Source of the DNA: Aeromonas jandaei
GTDB taxonomy: Bacteria > Pseudomonadota > Gammaproteobacteria > Enterobacterales > Aeromonadaceae
Assembly: GCF_037890695.1 (NCBI RefSeq)
Contig: NZ_CP149571.1
Location: 1,192,501 to 1,256,500, forward strand
Length of the DNA: 64,000 nt
Direction of reading: 5' to 3'
Position numbers and translations under genes: made by a program. Numbering within the stretch: position 1 is the stretch's first letter; each line of letters opens with the position of its first letter. The notes beneath the pieces were generated by a model, which did no database searches, was not told the origin of the DNA, and saw only the letters and a program-made list of their open reading frames with translations. This document shows positions 35,505 through 46,797 of the stretch, one piece after another.

Positions 35505-36173
35505 ATGATTCGTTTTGACAAGGTCAGCAAGGTATACAGCGGTGGCCATCAGGCGCTGCAGAAGGTCAGCTTTCACCTGCGCAAGGGGGAGATGGCCTTC
35601 CTGACCGGACACTCGGGGGCGGGCAAGAGTACCCTCCTCAAACTGATCAGCGTGATGGAGCGACCGACCGATGGCCGCGTTTTCTTTCATGGCGACGATG
35701 TCAGCCATATCCAGCGCAGCCAGATCCCCTATGTGCGCCGCCAGATCGGAATGATCTTTCAGGATCACCGGTTGCTGATGGACCGCACCGTGTTCGACAA
35801 CGTGGCGTTGCCGCTGGTGATCGATGGCTACAGCCATGCGGACATCAACAAGCGGGTCGCTGCGGCGCTGGACAAGGTGGGGCTGCTCGGCAAGGAGCGC
35901 TACCAGCCGCGCATGCTCTCCGGTGGTGAACAGCAGCGGGTCGGCATCGCCCGTGCCATCGTCAACAAGCCGCCGTTGCTGCTCGCTGACGAACCGACCG
36001 GTAACCTGGATCCCCAGCTCTCCATGGATATCATGCGGTTGTTCGAGGAGTTCAACCGCTTCGGCGTCTCCGTACTGATCGCCACTCACGATCTGGGGCT
36101 CATCGCCCGCATGCGCTATCGCACCCTGACCCTCAAGGCGGGGCGGATGTATTCGGCCGGGGAGGAGCTCTGA
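35505..36173 (+). CDS. ftsE: cell division ATP-binding protein FtsE
   Basis: A 222-residue ABC ATPase. Walker A is GHSGAGKST (about 35-43), Q-loop MIFQDHRLL (about 83-91), signature [14 protein letters not shown] (about 138-151), Walker [13 protein letters not shown] (about 157-168), with the switch His in ATHDLG. With FtsX it forms a complex at the divisome that activates periplasmic amidases through EnvC. Its stop overlaps the ftsX ATG (TGATG). Confidence 0.95.
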   Translation: MIRFDKVSKVYSGGHQALQKVSFHLRKGEMAFLTGHSGAGKSTLLKLISVMERPTDGRVFFHGDDVSHIQRSQIPYVRRQIGMIFQDHRLLMDRTVFDNVALPLVIDGYSHADINKRVAAALDKVGLLGKERYQPRMLSGGEQQRVGIARAIVNKPPLLLADEPTGNLDPQLSMDIMRLFEEFNRFGVSVLIATHDLGLIARMRYRTLTLKAGRMYSAGEEL

Positions 36174-37126
36174 TGGCTATCGTTCGTCACAAGCAGCCGC
36201 CGCTGCGCCGCCTCATGATGTACGGGGTTGATCACGTGCGTCAGGCGTTTGCCAGTCTGGGTGAGCTGTGGCGCAACCCGCTCGCTTCCCTGATGACGCT
36301 GGCGGTGCTCGGCGTCAGTCTGGCGCTGCCCTCCTGCTTCCACGTGTTGCTGAAAAATGCCGAGGTGGTGGAGGGGAGCTGGCAGACCAGCTCCCAGATC
36401 TCCCTCTATCTGCGCAAGGATCTGCCGGAACAGAGCATTCTCGACCTGCAGCACAGGATCCTGCTCTACCCCGAGGTGGATTCGGTCACCTATATGAGTC
36501 GTGACGATGCGCTGCGGGAGTTTCGCGAGATCTCCGGCTTCGGCGATGCGCTCGATTATCTGGACAGCAACCCGTTACCACCGGTGCTGAGCGTTATTCC
36601 GGATCCGCGCTGGCAGAATCCGGAAGGCGCCGCCGAGCTGCTCGGCAAGCTCAACAACGAGGATGGCGTGGAACAGGGCAAGCTGGATCTGCAGTGGCTG
36701 ACCCGGTTGCAGGGGATCATGAACCTGCTGCGCCACACCATTACCGGTATCGCTGTGCTGCTGCTCTCCGCCGTGCTGCTGATAGTCGGCAATACCCTGC
36801 GCCTCAACATCCTCAACCAGCGCTCCGAGATCGAGGTGCTGAAACTGGTGGGGGCGACCGATGCCTTTATTCACCGTCCTTTCCTCTATACCGGCATCTG
36901 GTTCGGAGTCATTGGTGGCATGCTGGCCTGGTGGCTGACCGAGGTGATGGTGATCTGGAGCGAGGGGGTGGTGAAAGAGCTGGCGGGCTTGTATAACAGT
37001 AACTTCCAGCTGGTTGGCATGGGTCTGGTGGACGGGGTGAACCTGATCCTGCTGGGCGCTCTGCTGGGGCTGATTGCCTCCTGGTTCTCGGTTCACCGCC
37101 ACATTCGCGACATCGAGCCTTCCTGA
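36173..37126 (+). CDS. ftsX: cell division membrane protein FtsX
   Basis: A 317-residue permease-like protein with a cytoplasmic N-terminus, a first membrane helix (about 40-60), and a large periplasmic domain (about 65-190: EGSWQTSSQISLYLRKDLPE and DYLDSNPLPPVLSVIP). Three C-terminal helices form the FtsX/MacB fold (LNQRSEIEVLKLVGATDAFI). It works with FtsE in septal peptidoglycan hydrolysis. It overlaps ftsE by one base and is the last gene of ftsYEX before the hairpin at 37179. Confidence 0.95.
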   Translation: MAIVRHKQPPLRRLMMYGVDHVRQAFASLGELWRNPLASLMTLAVLGVSLALPSCFHVLLKNAEVVEGSWQTSSQISLYLRKDLPEQSILDLQHRILLYPEVDSVTYMSRDDALREFREISGFGDALDYLDSNPLPPVLSVIPDPRWQNPEGAAELLGKLNNEDGVEQGKLDLQWLTRLQGIMNLLRHTITGIAVLLLSAVLLIVGNTLRLNILNQRSEIEVLKLVGATDAFIHRPFLYTGIWFGVIGGMLAWWLTEVMVIWSEGVVKELAGLYNSNFQLVGMGLVDGVNLILLGALLGLIASWFSVHRHIRDIEPS

Positions 37127-37178
37127 TTAATTTATCAACATTGTGAATTGCTGGATTTTGCGAAGCGGATCAAGTAAA

Positions 37179-37208
37179 AGAGTGGCCGTTTCTGGCTTGG
37201 CCACTCTT
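37179..37208 (+). terminator. terminator after ftsX
   Basis: AGAGTGGCC / GGCCACTCT with a 12-nt loop followed by TCTCGG; modest T-content. Confidence 0.6.
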
Positions 37209-37258
37209 CTCGGAGTATTCTGAATAACGGCGATCTTCAGGATCTTTGCTGGATCCTG

Positions 37259-37286
37259 TGAACCTTCTGATTTATAAGCAGTCAAA
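37259..37286 (+). promoter_or_regulatory. sigma-E-like promoter upstream of rpoH
   Basis: TGAACCT (37259-37265), a 15-nt spacer and GTCAAA (37281-37286) fit the sigma-E consensus GGAACTT-N15/16-GTCAAA closely. E. coli rpoH also has a sigma-E promoter (P3). Here, however, a strong terminator at 37395 stands between this promoter and rpoH. Confidence 0.5.
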
Positions 37287-37291
37287 TAGCT

Positions 37292-37424
37292 GAACGAATT
37301 TATACGAGTGTGGCCCCTATGCCTTGCTCGTCAGACTTGGCAAGCATGTGAAGGTTGCGAGCTCCGCAACAATGGACTTAGCATGCTACTTTTCGGGGGT
37401 CCTTCATTGTGACCCCCTTTTTTT
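37292..37424 (+). ncRNA. candidate sigma-E-dependent small RNA (~130 nt) in front of rpoH
   Basis: Bounded by the sigma-E-like promoter and a Rho-independent terminator ending in seven T residues (an Hfq-friendly end). It contains a hairpin GTTGC / GCAAC (37354-37370) and AGCATG / CATGCT complementarity. The only ORF is about ten codons. Length, promoter type and end resemble envelope-stress sRNAs such as RybB, MicA or VrrA. Alternatively it is the attenuated 5' part of an rpoH transcript. Confidence 0.4.
37395..37424 (+). terminator. strong intrinsic terminator 155 nt upstream of rpoH
   Basis: Perfect stem GGGGGTC / GACCCCC with a 9-nt loop and seven T residues. Confidence 0.88.
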
Positions 37425-37578
37425 GACTGTTCATTCATGATTCATCCTGCGGGCATAAGATAAGCCAGTCTAAAGCTGGGCTTGTGATCTATGATGTAAG
37501 CCGCAGAATGAGACCCGGTCAGTAGACAGTCCCTTTTGGGGTGTTAGACTGGTTTGATTGAAAAGTAAGAGGTAACAG

Positions 37579-38433
37579 ATGGGAACTTCATTGCAGCGCA
37601 CTATGGCTTTGATTCCGCAAGGTAGTCTGGAAGGCTATATCCAGGCAGTAAACTCTATTCCGGTGCTGAGCGCAGAGGAAGAGCGTGAGCTGGCTGAGCG
37701 TTTGCAGCAGGATGGCGATCTCGAGGCTGCCCGCCAGCTGGTTATGTCGCACCTGCGCTTTGTCGTTCATGTCGCCAAGAGTTATGCCGGTTACGGTCTG
37801 CCGCAGGCCGATCTGGTACAGGAAGGCAACATCGGTCTGATGAAGGCGGTCAAGCGCTTCGACCCGAGCGTCGGCGTGCGTCTGGTCTCCTTTGCCGTGC
37901 ACTGGATCAAGGCCGAAATTCACGAATATGTTCTGCGCAACTGGCGCATGGTCAAGGTGGCAACCACCAAGGCCCAGCGCAAGCTCTTCTTCAATCTGCG
38001 CAAATCCAAGAAGCGTCTGGGCTGGCTGAACCACGAAGAGGTGAAAGCCGTGGCTGCCGATCTCGGGGTTTCCGAGAGCGACGTGACCGAGATGGAAGCG
38101 CGCATGAGCAACTACGATCAGGCGTTCGATCTGGTTGGCGATGATGAAGATGAGGGCGGTTTCGCACCGGTTCACTATCTGGAGGACAAATCCTCCGATC
38201 TGGCCGCGACCATCGAGAACGACAACTGGGACGATCATGCGACCCGTCGTCTGAGCTCCGCGCTCTCTTCTCTCGACGAGCGCAGCCAGCACATCATCCG
38301 CGCCCGCTGGCTCGACGATGACAGCAAGACCACTCTGCAGGAGCTGGCCGATACCTACGGCGTCTCTGCCGAGCGAGTGCGTCAGCTTGAGAAGAACGCG
38401 CTCAAGAAGCTGAAAGATGCCATGGAGGCCTGA
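37579..38433 (+). CDS. rpoH: heat-shock sigma factor RpoH (sigma-32)
   Basis: A 284-residue sigma-70-family factor. Region 1.2 starts [20 protein letters not shown]. Region 2 includes [37 protein letters not shown] and [20 protein letters not shown]. The RpoH box [19 protein letters not shown] is at about 134-152, and region 4 has [20 protein letters not shown] (about 253-272). It directs transcription of chaperone and protease genes. AGAGGT lies upstream of the ATG. The ftsYEX-rpoH order is that of gammaproteobacteria. The 450-bp leader carries a sigma-E-like promoter and a terminator; further sigma-70 promoters probably lie after 37424. Confidence 0.96.
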   Translation: MGTSLQRTMALIPQGSLEGYIQAVNSIPVLSAEEERELAERLQQDGDLEAARQLVMSHLRFVVHVAKSYAGYGLPQADLVQEGNIGLMKAVKRFDPSVGVRLVSFAVHWIKAEIHEYVLRNWRMVKVATTKAQRKLFFNLRKSKKRLGWLNHEEVKAVAADLGVSESDVTEMEARMSNYDQAFDLVGDDEDEGGFAPVHYLEDKSSDLAATIENDNWDDHATRRLSSALSSLDERSQHIIRARWLDDDSKTTLQELADTYGVSAERVRQLEKNALKKLKDAMEA

Positions 38434-38447
38434 TGCCTCCGCGTTGA

Positions 38448-38474
38448 AAACAGGGCCTGATGGCCCTGTTTTTG
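38448..38474 (+). terminator. intrinsic terminator of rpoH
   Basis: AAAACAGGGCC / GGCCCTGTTTTT with TGAT loop, 15 nt after the rpoH stop. Confidence 0.9.
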
Positions 38475-38558
38475 TTTCTACCGCCGGTAATCGGGGCTTG
38501 CCCAGATAACCCTTGGGTATGTTATGTTGCCGCCACAGCCACATGATGGAGAGCAGAA

Positions 38559-39218
38559 GTGAAACTGTTGAAGGACCTGTTTACCAATAACCGTGAGTGG
38601 GCCGAGCGGATCAAAGCGGAAGATCCCGCCTTCTTTGCCACCCTCTCTGCCCAGCAGGCTCCCGAATACCTCTGGATCGGCTGCTCCGATAGCCGGGTGC
38701 CCGCCAACCAGCTGATGGGATTGTTGCCGGGGGATGTCTTTGTTCACCGCAACGTCGCCAATCTGGTGGTGCATACCGATTTCAACTGCCTCTCGGTGCT
38801 GCAATACGCGGTCGAGGTGCTCAAGGTGAAGCACATCATTGTCTGCGGCCACTATGGCTGCGGCGGGGTCAAGGCGGCGATGCAGAATCAGGAGCTGGGG
38901 CTCATCGACAACTGGCTGCGCAACATCAAGGATGTCTACTTCAAGTATGGTGAAGAGCTGGAGGCCATCGAAGATGAGCACGAGCGCTTCGACTATCTGT
39001 GCGAGCTGAATGTGGCCGAGCAGGTGGCCAACGTCTGTCATACCACCATCATCCAGAACGCCTGGCGCAAGGGGCAGGAGCTGGCCGTCCACGGCTGGAT
39101 CTACGGGATCAAGGATGGCTTGCTGCACGATCTCGACCTCTGCATCAGCGGGCCGGATCAGATCCCCGACGTCTATCGCGCCTGGCCGGACATGCGTCCG
39201 CCCCACCGTCGGCGCTAA
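38559..39218 (+). CDS. can: beta-class carbonic anhydrase
   Basis: A 219-residue zinc enzyme interconverting CO2 and bicarbonate. Zinc ligands are visible in WIGCSDSRVPA (Cys about 42, Asp about 44) and CGHYGCGGV (His about 98, Cys about 101), and HRNVANLV is typical. It closely resembles E. coli Can (220 aa). The start is GTG at 38559 with GGAGAG upstream. hutC follows after 11 nt on the same strand, so some hutC expression may come from read-through, but the two functions are unrelated. Confidence 0.95.
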   Translation: MKLLKDLFTNNREWAERIKAEDPAFFATLSAQQAPEYLWIGCSDSRVPANQLMGLLPGDVFVHRNVANLVVHTDFNCLSVLQYAVEVLKVKHIIVCGHYGCGGVKAAMQNQELGLIDNWLRNIKDVYFKYGEELEAIEDEHERFDYLCELNVAEQVANVCHTTIIQNAWRKGQELAVHGWIYGIKDGLLHDLDLCISGPDQIPDVYRAWPDMRPPHRRR

Positions 39219-39229
39219 GGAGCATCCCG

Positions 39230-39934
39230 TTGGCGCCCGCCCTCTACCTGCAGATCAAGCAGCATATTCTGGATCGGATCCGCGAACGCCACTATCAGGC
39301 GGGGGACAGGATCCCGACCGAAGCGGCCCTGTGCGAGCAGTTCACCGTGAGCCGGATGACGGTCAACCGGGCACTGCGCGAACTGGTGGCCGAGGGGTGG
39401 CTGGTGCGTACCGCCGGTTCCGGCAGCTTCGTGGCGGACCGGCGCACCGAATCGCCGCTGCTGGCTATTCGCAACATCGCCGACGAGATTGCCGAGCGGG
39501 GCAGCGAATACAGCGCCCGGGTGATCCGGCTGCAGCGGCTGGCCGCCGACGAGAAGGTGGCGGTGCAGCTTGGGCTGCGGGTTGGTGCCCCCATCTTCCA
39601 CAGCCTTATCGTTCATCAGGCCGATGGCGAGCCGCTGCAGCTGGAGGAGCGGTTCGTCGATGCCGAGCGGCTGCCGGGTTATGGCGAGCAGGATTTCACG
39701 AAGCAGACCCCCAACCGCTATCTGATGGAGCTTTGCCCCCTGTCGGAGATGGAGCACGTGGTGGAAGCCGTGTTGCCGAGTGCCGGTGAGGCGGGATTGT
39801 TGCAAATTCGCGTGGATACGCCCTGCCTATTGTTGCACAGGCGCACTTGGTCGGAAGGACATCTGGTCTCCTACGCCAGATTGCTCTCCCCCGGTTCTCG
39901 CTACAAGCTGAGCTCCAAGGCGCAGCTTTCTTGA
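39230..39934 (+). CDS. hutC: histidine utilization repressor HutC
   Basis: A 234-residue GntR/HutC-family regulator. The N-terminal winged HTH (YLQIKQHILDRIRERHYQAG, then CEQFTVSRMTVNRALRELV) is followed by the UTRA ligand domain, which binds urocanate. The best start is TTG 39230, preceded by AAGGAG 7 nt upstream and giving the conserved APALYLQIKQ. No ATG exists near. It is 11 nt after can. A palindrome overlapping the bases right after its stop and another before hutI look like its operators, so it probably represses hutIGUH until urocanate accumulates. Confidence 0.92.
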   Translation: MAPALYLQIKQHILDRIRERHYQAGDRIPTEAALCEQFTVSRMTVNRALRELVAEGWLVRTAGSGSFVADRRTESPLLAIRNIADEIAERGSEYSARVIRLQRLAADEKVAVQLGLRVGAPIFHSLIVHQADGEPLQLEERFVDAERLPGYGEQDFTKQTPNRYLMELCPLSEMEHVVEAVLPSAGEAGLLQIRVDTPCLLLHRRTWSEGHLVSYARLLSPGSRYKLSSKAQLS

Positions 39935-39946
39935 TTGTCTATACAA
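39935..39946. promoter_or_regulatory. HutC operator candidate 1
   Basis: TTGTCTATACAA, a near-perfect match to the HutC site TTGTATATACAA, directly after the hutC stop codon. Confidence 0.55.
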
Positions 39947-39960
39947 ATCGATTCTTCTCA

Positions 39961-39984
39961 AGCCCACCTCTGGTGGGCTTTTTT
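39961..39984 (+). terminator. intrinsic terminator of hutC
   Basis: AGCCCACC / GGTGGGCT with a TCT loop followed by TTTTTTG. It separates can-hutC from the hutIGUH operon. Confidence 0.88.
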
Positions 39985-40065
39985 GTGCTTAAACTCTAAG
40001 CGTGATGCTGTTATCAGGTTGTGAATCCTACTCTTTCTTTCGCCGGATGGATCGATTATAAGGAT

Positions 40066-40077
40066 ATGTATATACAT
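40066..40077. promoter_or_regulatory. HutC operator candidate 2 at the hutI promoter
   Basis: The perfect palindrome ATGTATATACAT is 11 nt upstream of the hutI ATG and shares the TGTATATACA core of known HutC boxes. A bound repressor would cover the ribosome-binding and promoter-proximal region. Confidence 0.65.
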
Positions 40078-40088
40078 TTGAGGTCGCT

Positions 40089-41324
40089 ATGAACAAGGAA
40101 CTGTTGAACTGCGAGCGGGTCTGGCTCAACGTGACGCCCGCCACCCTGAATGCCGGACTGGCCGATTACGGTCTGCTGCCGCTCCATGCCATCGGCGTGA
40201 AGGATGGCAAGATCCACGCGCTGGTGCCGATGGCCGAGTTGAAGGGGCCGTATCCCGCCCATTGGCTGGATATGCAGGGCAAGCTGGTTACTCCCGGCCT
40301 TATCGATTGCCACACCCATCTGGTCTTTGCCGGCAGTCGCGCCGAGGAGTTCGAGCTTCGTCAGCAGGGGGTGCCCTATGCCGAGATCGCCCGCCGGGGC
40401 GGCGGCATCATCAGCACGGTGCGTGCTACCCGCACCGCCAGCGAGGATCAGCTCTTTGAGCTGGCGCTGCCGAGGGTGAAATCCCTGATCCGCGAAGGGG
40501 TCACCACAGTGGAGATTAAGTCCGGCTATGGCCTGACGCTGGATGATGAACTCAAGATGCTGCGGGTGGCCCGCAGGCTGGGAGAGGCGCTGCCGATCCG
40601 GGTCAAGACCACATTGCTGGCGGCCCATGCGGTGCCGCCGGAGTATCGCGATGACCCCGACAGCTGGGTCGAGACCATCTGTCAGGAGATTATCCCGGCC
40701 GCTGCCAAAGCGGGGCTGGCCGATGCGGTGGATGTCTTCTGCGAGCATATCGGCTTCTCGCTGGCCCAGACCGAGCAGGTCTATCTGGCGGCGGATCAAT
40801 ACGGCCTGCCGGTGAAAGGGCATATGGATCAGCTCTCCAACCTTGGTGGCAGCACCCTCGCCGCCAACTTCGGCGCCCTTTCGGTGGATCATCTGGAGTA
40901 TCTGGATCCGCAGGGGATCTTGGCGCTGGCCCAGCGCGGCGTAGTTGCCACCCTGCTGCCCACCGCCTTCTATTTTCTCAAAGAGACCAAACTCCCGCCG
41001 GTCGCCGCGCTGCGCAAGGCGGGGGTGGCGATGGCGGTCTCCTCCGACATCAACCCGGGCACGGCCCCCATCGTCTCGCTGCGGATGGCGATGAACATGG
41101 CCTGTACCCTGTTTGGCCTGACTCCGGTGGAGGCGATGGTCGGGGTGACCCGCCACGCCGCCAAAGCGCTTGGCGAGCAGGAGCGCCTTGGCCAGCTCAG
41201 GGTGGGGATGGCGGCCGATTTCCTGATCTGGCACTGCGCCCATCCGGCCGAGTTGAGCTACATGGTCGGCGTCGATCAGCTGGCTGGCCGCATCTTCAAC
41301 GGCGAGGAGACCCTCCATGGATAA
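40089..41324 (+). CDS. hutI: imidazolonepropionase HutI
   Basis: A 411-residue amidohydrolase that opens 4-imidazolone-5-propionate to N-formimino-glutamate, the third step of histidine breakdown. Metal ligands are seen in DCHTHLVFAGSR (about 76-87), later AAHAVPPEY, KGHMDQLSN and the Asp in AVSSDINPGTAPI (about 323). Length is typical. Its stop overlaps the hutG start by 8 nt. It is first gene of the hutIGUH operon behind a HutC-type palindrome. Confidence 0.95.
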   Translation: MNKELLNCERVWLNVTPATLNAGLADYGLLPLHAIGVKDGKIHALVPMAELKGPYPAHWLDMQGKLVTPGLIDCHTHLVFAGSRAEEFELRQQGVPYAEIARRGGGIISTVRATRTASEDQLFELALPRVKSLIREGVTTVEIKSGYGLTLDDELKMLRVARRLGEALPIRVKTTLLAAHAVPPEYRDDPDSWVETICQEIIPAAAKAGLADAVDVFCEHIGFSLAQTEQVYLAADQYGLPVKGHMDQLSNLGGSTLAANFGALSVDHLEYLDPQGILALAQRGVVATLLPTAFYFLKETKLPPVAALRKAGVAMAVSSDINPGTAPIVSLRMAMNMACTLFGLTPVEAMVGVTRHAAKALGEQERLGQLRVGMAADFLIWHCAHPAELSYMVGVDQLAGRIFNGEETLHG

Positions 41325-42261
41325 ATTCAACCCGGTCGACATGTCGCTCTGGCAGGGACGACAGGATCCGGAAGATGGTGAACTGGCCCTGCGCTGGCAT
41401 GACAAGGTGCAGCCCTGGGCTGCCGAGGCACAAGAGGCAGCTGGTGTAGTGCTGCTCGGGTTTGCCTGTGACGAAGGGGTGCGCCGCAACAAGGGGCGTG
41501 TCGGCGCCGCCGGTGCGCCGCTGGCGGTGCGCAAGCTGCTGGCCAATACCGCTTGGCACCTGAATCGACCCGTCTACGATGGCGGGGATGTGAGCTGTAC
41601 CGATGGGGATCTCGATGCCGCCCACGGCCGTCTGGCCGAGCGGGTCGCCGCTGCGCTCGAACTGGGCCACTTCCCGCTGGTGCTGGGGGGCGGTCACGAA
41701 GTGGCCTTCGGTAGCTGGAGCGGCCTTAACAGTCATCTGGGCGGCAGTGGCAAGGTAGGCATCATCAACCTCGACGCCCACTTTGACCTGCGGATGAAGC
41801 AGGAGCTGGCAAGCTCCGGCACCCCCTTCTTCCAGATCGCCGAGCAGTGTGCCGCTCAGGGCACACCGTTTCACTACGCCTGCCTCGGGGTGGCCGAGAC
41901 CGCCAATACCCAAGCCCTGTTTGCCCGCGCCAAGGCGCTGGGAGTGTGGCATGTGCTGGACGAGGCGATGACTCAGACCGAGCTGCCAGCCTTGCTAGGC
42001 GGGCTGGACGCCTTCATCGCCGATTGCGATCACCTCTATCTGACCATCGATCTTGATGTGCTGCCCGGAGCCGTGATGCCGGGAGTGAGTGCCCCCGCCG
42101 CCCGTGGCGTGGAGCTGGCGGTGATCGAACCACTGATCGCCCATATCCGGGCCAGCGGCAAGCTGAGGCTTGCCGATCTGGCCGAGTACAACCCGACGCT
42201 GGATCAGGACAACCGCAGTGCCCGCGTGGCCGCGCGACTGGTTCATTTGTTGACCCGTTAA
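41317..42261 (+). CDS. hutG: formimidoylglutamase HutG
   Basis: A 314-residue arginase/agmatinase-fold hydrolase that splits N-formimino-glutamate to glutamate and formamide, the last step of the pathway. Manganese ligands appear in [12 protein letters not shown] (His about 127), [10 protein letters not shown] (Asp/His about 151-155) and [21 protein letters not shown] (Asp about 245-247). It overlaps hutI and is followed by hutU after 53 nt. Confidence 0.95.
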   Translation: MDKFNPVDMSLWQGRQDPEDGELALRWHDKVQPWAAEAQEAAGVVLLGFACDEGVRRNKGRVGAAGAPLAVRKLLANTAWHLNRPVYDGGDVSCTDGDLDAAHGRLAERVAAALELGHFPLVLGGGHEVAFGSWSGLNSHLGGSGKVGIINLDAHFDLRMKQELASSGTPFFQIAEQCAAQGTPFHYACLGVAETANTQALFARAKALGVWHVLDEAMTQTELPALLGGLDAFIADCDHLYLTIDLDVLPGAVMPGVSAPAARGVELAVIEPLIAHIRASGKLRLADLAEYNPTLDQDNRSARVAARLVHLLTR

Positions 42262-42314
42262 CCCTTTGGCCGCCCGTCGCCGAAGGCACCCTATTGATAC
42301 AACAAGGAGTGTGT

Positions 42315-44024
<1,710 letters not shown>

Positions 44025-44028
44025 CACC

Positions 44029-45561
44029 ATGTTTGAATTGACTATTACTCCGGGCGAGCTGGATCTTGCCACCCTGCGCCGCGTCAGCCGCGAACCGGTA
44101 CATATTGCACTGGATCCGGCGGCGTTGCCGGCGATCCACACCTCTGCCGCCACTGTCTCCCGAGTGATCGAGCAGGGACGCGTGGTGTACGGCATCAACA
44201 CCGGCTTTGGCCTGCTGGCCAACACCCGGATCCCGGTGGATCAGCTCGACGAGCTGCAGCGATCCATCGTGCTTTCCCACGCTGCGGGCATCGGCACCTA
44301 TATGGATGACGCCACCGTGCGGTTGATGATGGTGCTCAAGCTCAACTCGCTGGCGCGTGGCTTCTCCGGCATCCGGCTGGCGGTGCTGGAGGCGCTGATG
44401 AAGCTGGTCAACGCCGAGGTCTATCCGCTGGTGCCGAAGAAGGGCTCCGTCGGCGCCTCCGGCGATCTGGCGCCGCTGGCCCATATGAGCTGCCTGCTGA
44501 TCGGTGAAGGCAAGGCTCGTCACGACGGGCGCGAGATCGATGCGAGCGAAGCGCTGCGGATCGCCGGGCTTGAGCCCATCGCGCTGGCACCGAAAGAGGG
44601 GCTGGCGCTGCTCAACGGCACCCAGGCGAGCACCGCCTTTGCGCTGGAAGGGCTGTTCCACGCCGAGGATCTGTTCGCCGGAGCCATCACCATCGGTGCC
44701 ATGAGCGTGGAGGCGGCCCTTGGCAGCCGCCGTCCGTTCGATGCCCGCATTCACGCGGTACGCGGTCAGCGTGGCCAGATTGATGCGGCTACCTGCTATC
44801 GCCATCTGCTGGGGGATCTCAGCGAGATCGGTATGTCCCATCACAATTGCGAGAAGGTGCAGGATCCCTACTCATTGCGCTGCCAGCCGCAGGTGATGGG
44901 GGCCTGCCTGACCCAGATCCGTCAGGCGGCCGAGGTGTTGGTGTGCGAAGCCAACTCGGTCTCCGACAACCCGCTGGTGTTTGCCGATGACGAGGAGATC
45001 ATCTCTGGCGGCAACTTCCACGCCGAGCCGGTGGCCTTTGCGGCCGATAATCTGGCGCTGGCCATCGCCGAGATCGGTTCCCTTTCAGAGCGGCGGATGG
45101 CGCTGCTGATCGACTCGCGGATGTCCGGCCTGCCGGCGTTTCTGGTCAACAATGGCGGGGTCAACTCCGGCTTCATGATCGCTCAGGTCACCTCGGCGGC
45201 GCTCGCCTCCGAGAACAAGACCCTGGCCCATCCAGCCTCGGTAGACAGCCTGCCCACCTCCGCCAATCAGGAGGATCATGTCTCCATGGCGACCTTCGCC
45301 GGCCGCCGGCTGGCGGATATGGCGGAAAATACCCGCGGCATTCTGGCGGTGGAACTGCTGGCGGCGGCGCAGGGGCTCGATTTCCGTGCTCCGCTGCGGG
45401 CCAGTGCCGGGGTGGAAATGGCCAAGGGGCGGCTGCGCGCTCATGTCCCCTTCTACGACAAAGATCGCTACTTTGCCCCCGATATCGAGGCGGCGGCCGC
45501 GCTGCTGGGGCGTGCCAGCTACAACGATCTGATCCCGGCCGGGGTGCTGCCCAGCCTGTAA
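44029..45561 (+). CDS. hutH: histidine ammonia-lyase HutH
   Basis: A 510-residue enzyme that removes ammonia from L-histidine to give trans-urocanate, the first step. The Ala-Ser-Gly that forms the MIO cofactor is in [16 protein letters not shown] (ASG about residues 143-145). The catalytic Tyr is in [10 protein letters not shown] (about residue 53), and the HutH/PAL block [17 protein letters not shown] is seen near 283. ATG 44029 follows AAAGGTG. It is last gene of the operon. Confidence 0.96.
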   Translation: MFELTITPGELDLATLRRVSREPVHIALDPAALPAIHTSAATVSRVIEQGRVVYGINTGFGLLANTRIPVDQLDELQRSIVLSHAAGIGTYMDDATVRLMMVLKLNSLARGFSGIRLAVLEALMKLVNAEVYPLVPKKGSVGASGDLAPLAHMSCLLIGEGKARHDGREIDASEALRIAGLEPIALAPKEGLALLNGTQASTAFALEGLFHAEDLFAGAITIGAMSVEAALGSRRPFDARIHAVRGQRGQIDAATCYRHLLGDLSEIGMSHHNCEKVQDPYSLRCQPQVMGACLTQIRQAAEVLVCEANSVSDNPLVFADDEEIISGGNFHAEPVAFAADNLALAIAEIGSLSERRMALLIDSRMSGLPAFLVNNGGVNSGFMIAQVTSAALASENKTLAHPASVDSLPTSANQEDHVSMATFAGRRLADMAENTRGILAVELLAAAQGLDFRAPLRASAGVEMAKGRLRAHVPFYDKDRYFAPDIEAAAALLGRASYNDLIPAGVLPSL

Positions 45562-45654
45562 GCCTTGAGCTCCCTTCTCCCCTGGCGGGAGAAGGGTATG
45601 GGATGAGGGGGACGCCGCTTCACTGGCGTCAGTGAGATCCCGTAGCTGATAACA

Positions 45655-45682
45655 AAAGACCGCCCAATCGGGCGGTCTTTTC
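45655..45682. terminator. bidirectional terminator between hutH and chaA
   Basis: AAAAGACCGCCC / GGGCGGTCTTTT with an AATC-type loop, T-runs on both strands. A weaker hairpin ACGCC / GGCGT lies at 45612-45629. Confidence 0.9.
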
Positions 45683-45699
45683 GTCTCTGTGATAGTCGG

Positions 45700-46797
45700 T
45701 CACTGGTGCTCGAACATCAGGAACAGATAGACCACGAACAGCACCAGATGGGTGGCGCCGTGCAGCACATTGGTACGGCCGCTGCTGAAAGTCACCTTGC
45801 ACACCATGAGCGTAGTGATGAGCAGCACCATGTCGGCAGCGGAGAGGCCGAGGCGTACCTCCTGACCCAGCATGGAGCCGATAAAGAGCACGGCCGGGAC
45901 GGTGAGGGCTATGGTGGCCAGCACCGAGCCGAAGTAGAGGTTCATGGCCCGCTGCAGCTGATTGTTGATGGCCGCCTTGATGGCGCCAACCGCCTCGGGA
46001 GCCAGCACGATACAGGCCACGATAAAGCCGCCGAGGGCCTGCGGTGCTGACAGCACCTTGACCCCGTAGTTGATGGGGATGGCCAGGGTCTTGGCCAACA
46101 GGATCACCACTACCAGATAGGCGAGCAGCAGCAGGGTGTGATAGACGTTGCTCTGCAGCGGGCCGTGATGCTCCTCGTAATCCTCGTGATCGCTGTCAAC
46201 AAAGAAGTGGCTGTGGCTGCGGGTCTGGATCAGCAGGAAGACTACGTAGAGCAGGATCGAGATGGTGATGAGCATCCATGACATGGCGCGCGACATGCTG
46301 CCAACCGTGCCCCCTTCGGTGAAGTTGGGCAGCACCAGACAGAGCAGGGCGAGCGGGATGATGGCCACCAGATAGGATTTGACCCCGTCCAGATTGAAGC
46401 TCTGGGTGTGGTAGCGCCAGCCGCCAAACAGCAGGGTGAAGCCGACCAGACCGTTGGTGACCAGCATCACTACGGCGAACATGGTGTCGCGGGCCATCAC
46501 CGGATTGGGCTCGCCGGTCAGCATGACCGAGGAGATCATCACTACCTCCAGCGAAATGACCGAGAGAGTGAGGATCAGGGTGCCAAAGGGTTCGCCCAGC
46601 TTGATGGCGAGGGCATCGGAGTGGCGCACCACCGAGAAGATGGCCCAGGTGACGATGGCAAGCAGCCCCGCCGACACAGGAAGATAGATCCCGAGCGGAG
46701 TTGTCTCTGTCAGCAGGTCACTGCCGAGCGTCTTGAAAAAGAGCAGGGTCAGCAGGCCGACGGGCAGGGCAATCTCTTGCCGGATAACTGTCTTCAT
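45700..46797 (-). CDS. chaA: ChaA-type cation (Ca2+/Na+/K+):proton antiporter
   Basis: A 365-residue CaCA-superfamily protein with about 11 helices. The two alpha repeats are visible: FGTLILTLSVISLEVVMISS at about 70-90 and GGFIVACIVLAPEAVGAIKA at about 250-270, each with the conserved Glu. A hydrophilic His/Glu/Asp-rich loop (FFVDSDHEDYEEHHG) lies between the halves. E. coli ChaA exports Na+, Ca2+ and K+ at alkaline pH. ATG 46797 has only a weak SD but gives the expected N-terminus; the longer frame adds 40 unlikely residues. Confidence 0.88.
   Translation of the reverse strand: MKTVIRQEIALPVGLLTLLFFKTLGSDLLTETTPLGIYLPVSAGLLAIVTWAIFSVVRHSDALAIKLGEPFGTLILTLSVISLEVVMISSVMLTGEPNPVMARDTMFAVVMLVTNGLVGFTLLFGGWRYHTQSFNLDGVKSYLVAIIPLALLCLVLPNFTEGGTVGSMSRAMSWMLITISILLYVVFLLIQTRSHSHFFVDSDHEDYEEHHGPLQSNVYHTLLLLAYLVVVILLAKTLAIPINYGVKVLSAPQALGGFIVACIVLAPEAVGAIKAAINNQLQRAMNLYFGSVLATIALTVPAVLFIGSMLGQEVRLGLSAADMVLLITTLMVCKVTFSSGRTNVLHGATHLVLFVVYLFLMFEHQ

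Noticed and set aside
33546..36089. 847-codon minus-strand ORF opposite ftsY and ftsE
   Set aside because: Includes antisense of the 36-bp repeats (FSSNTRLFR-like) and of ftsE; both sense genes are unmistakable.
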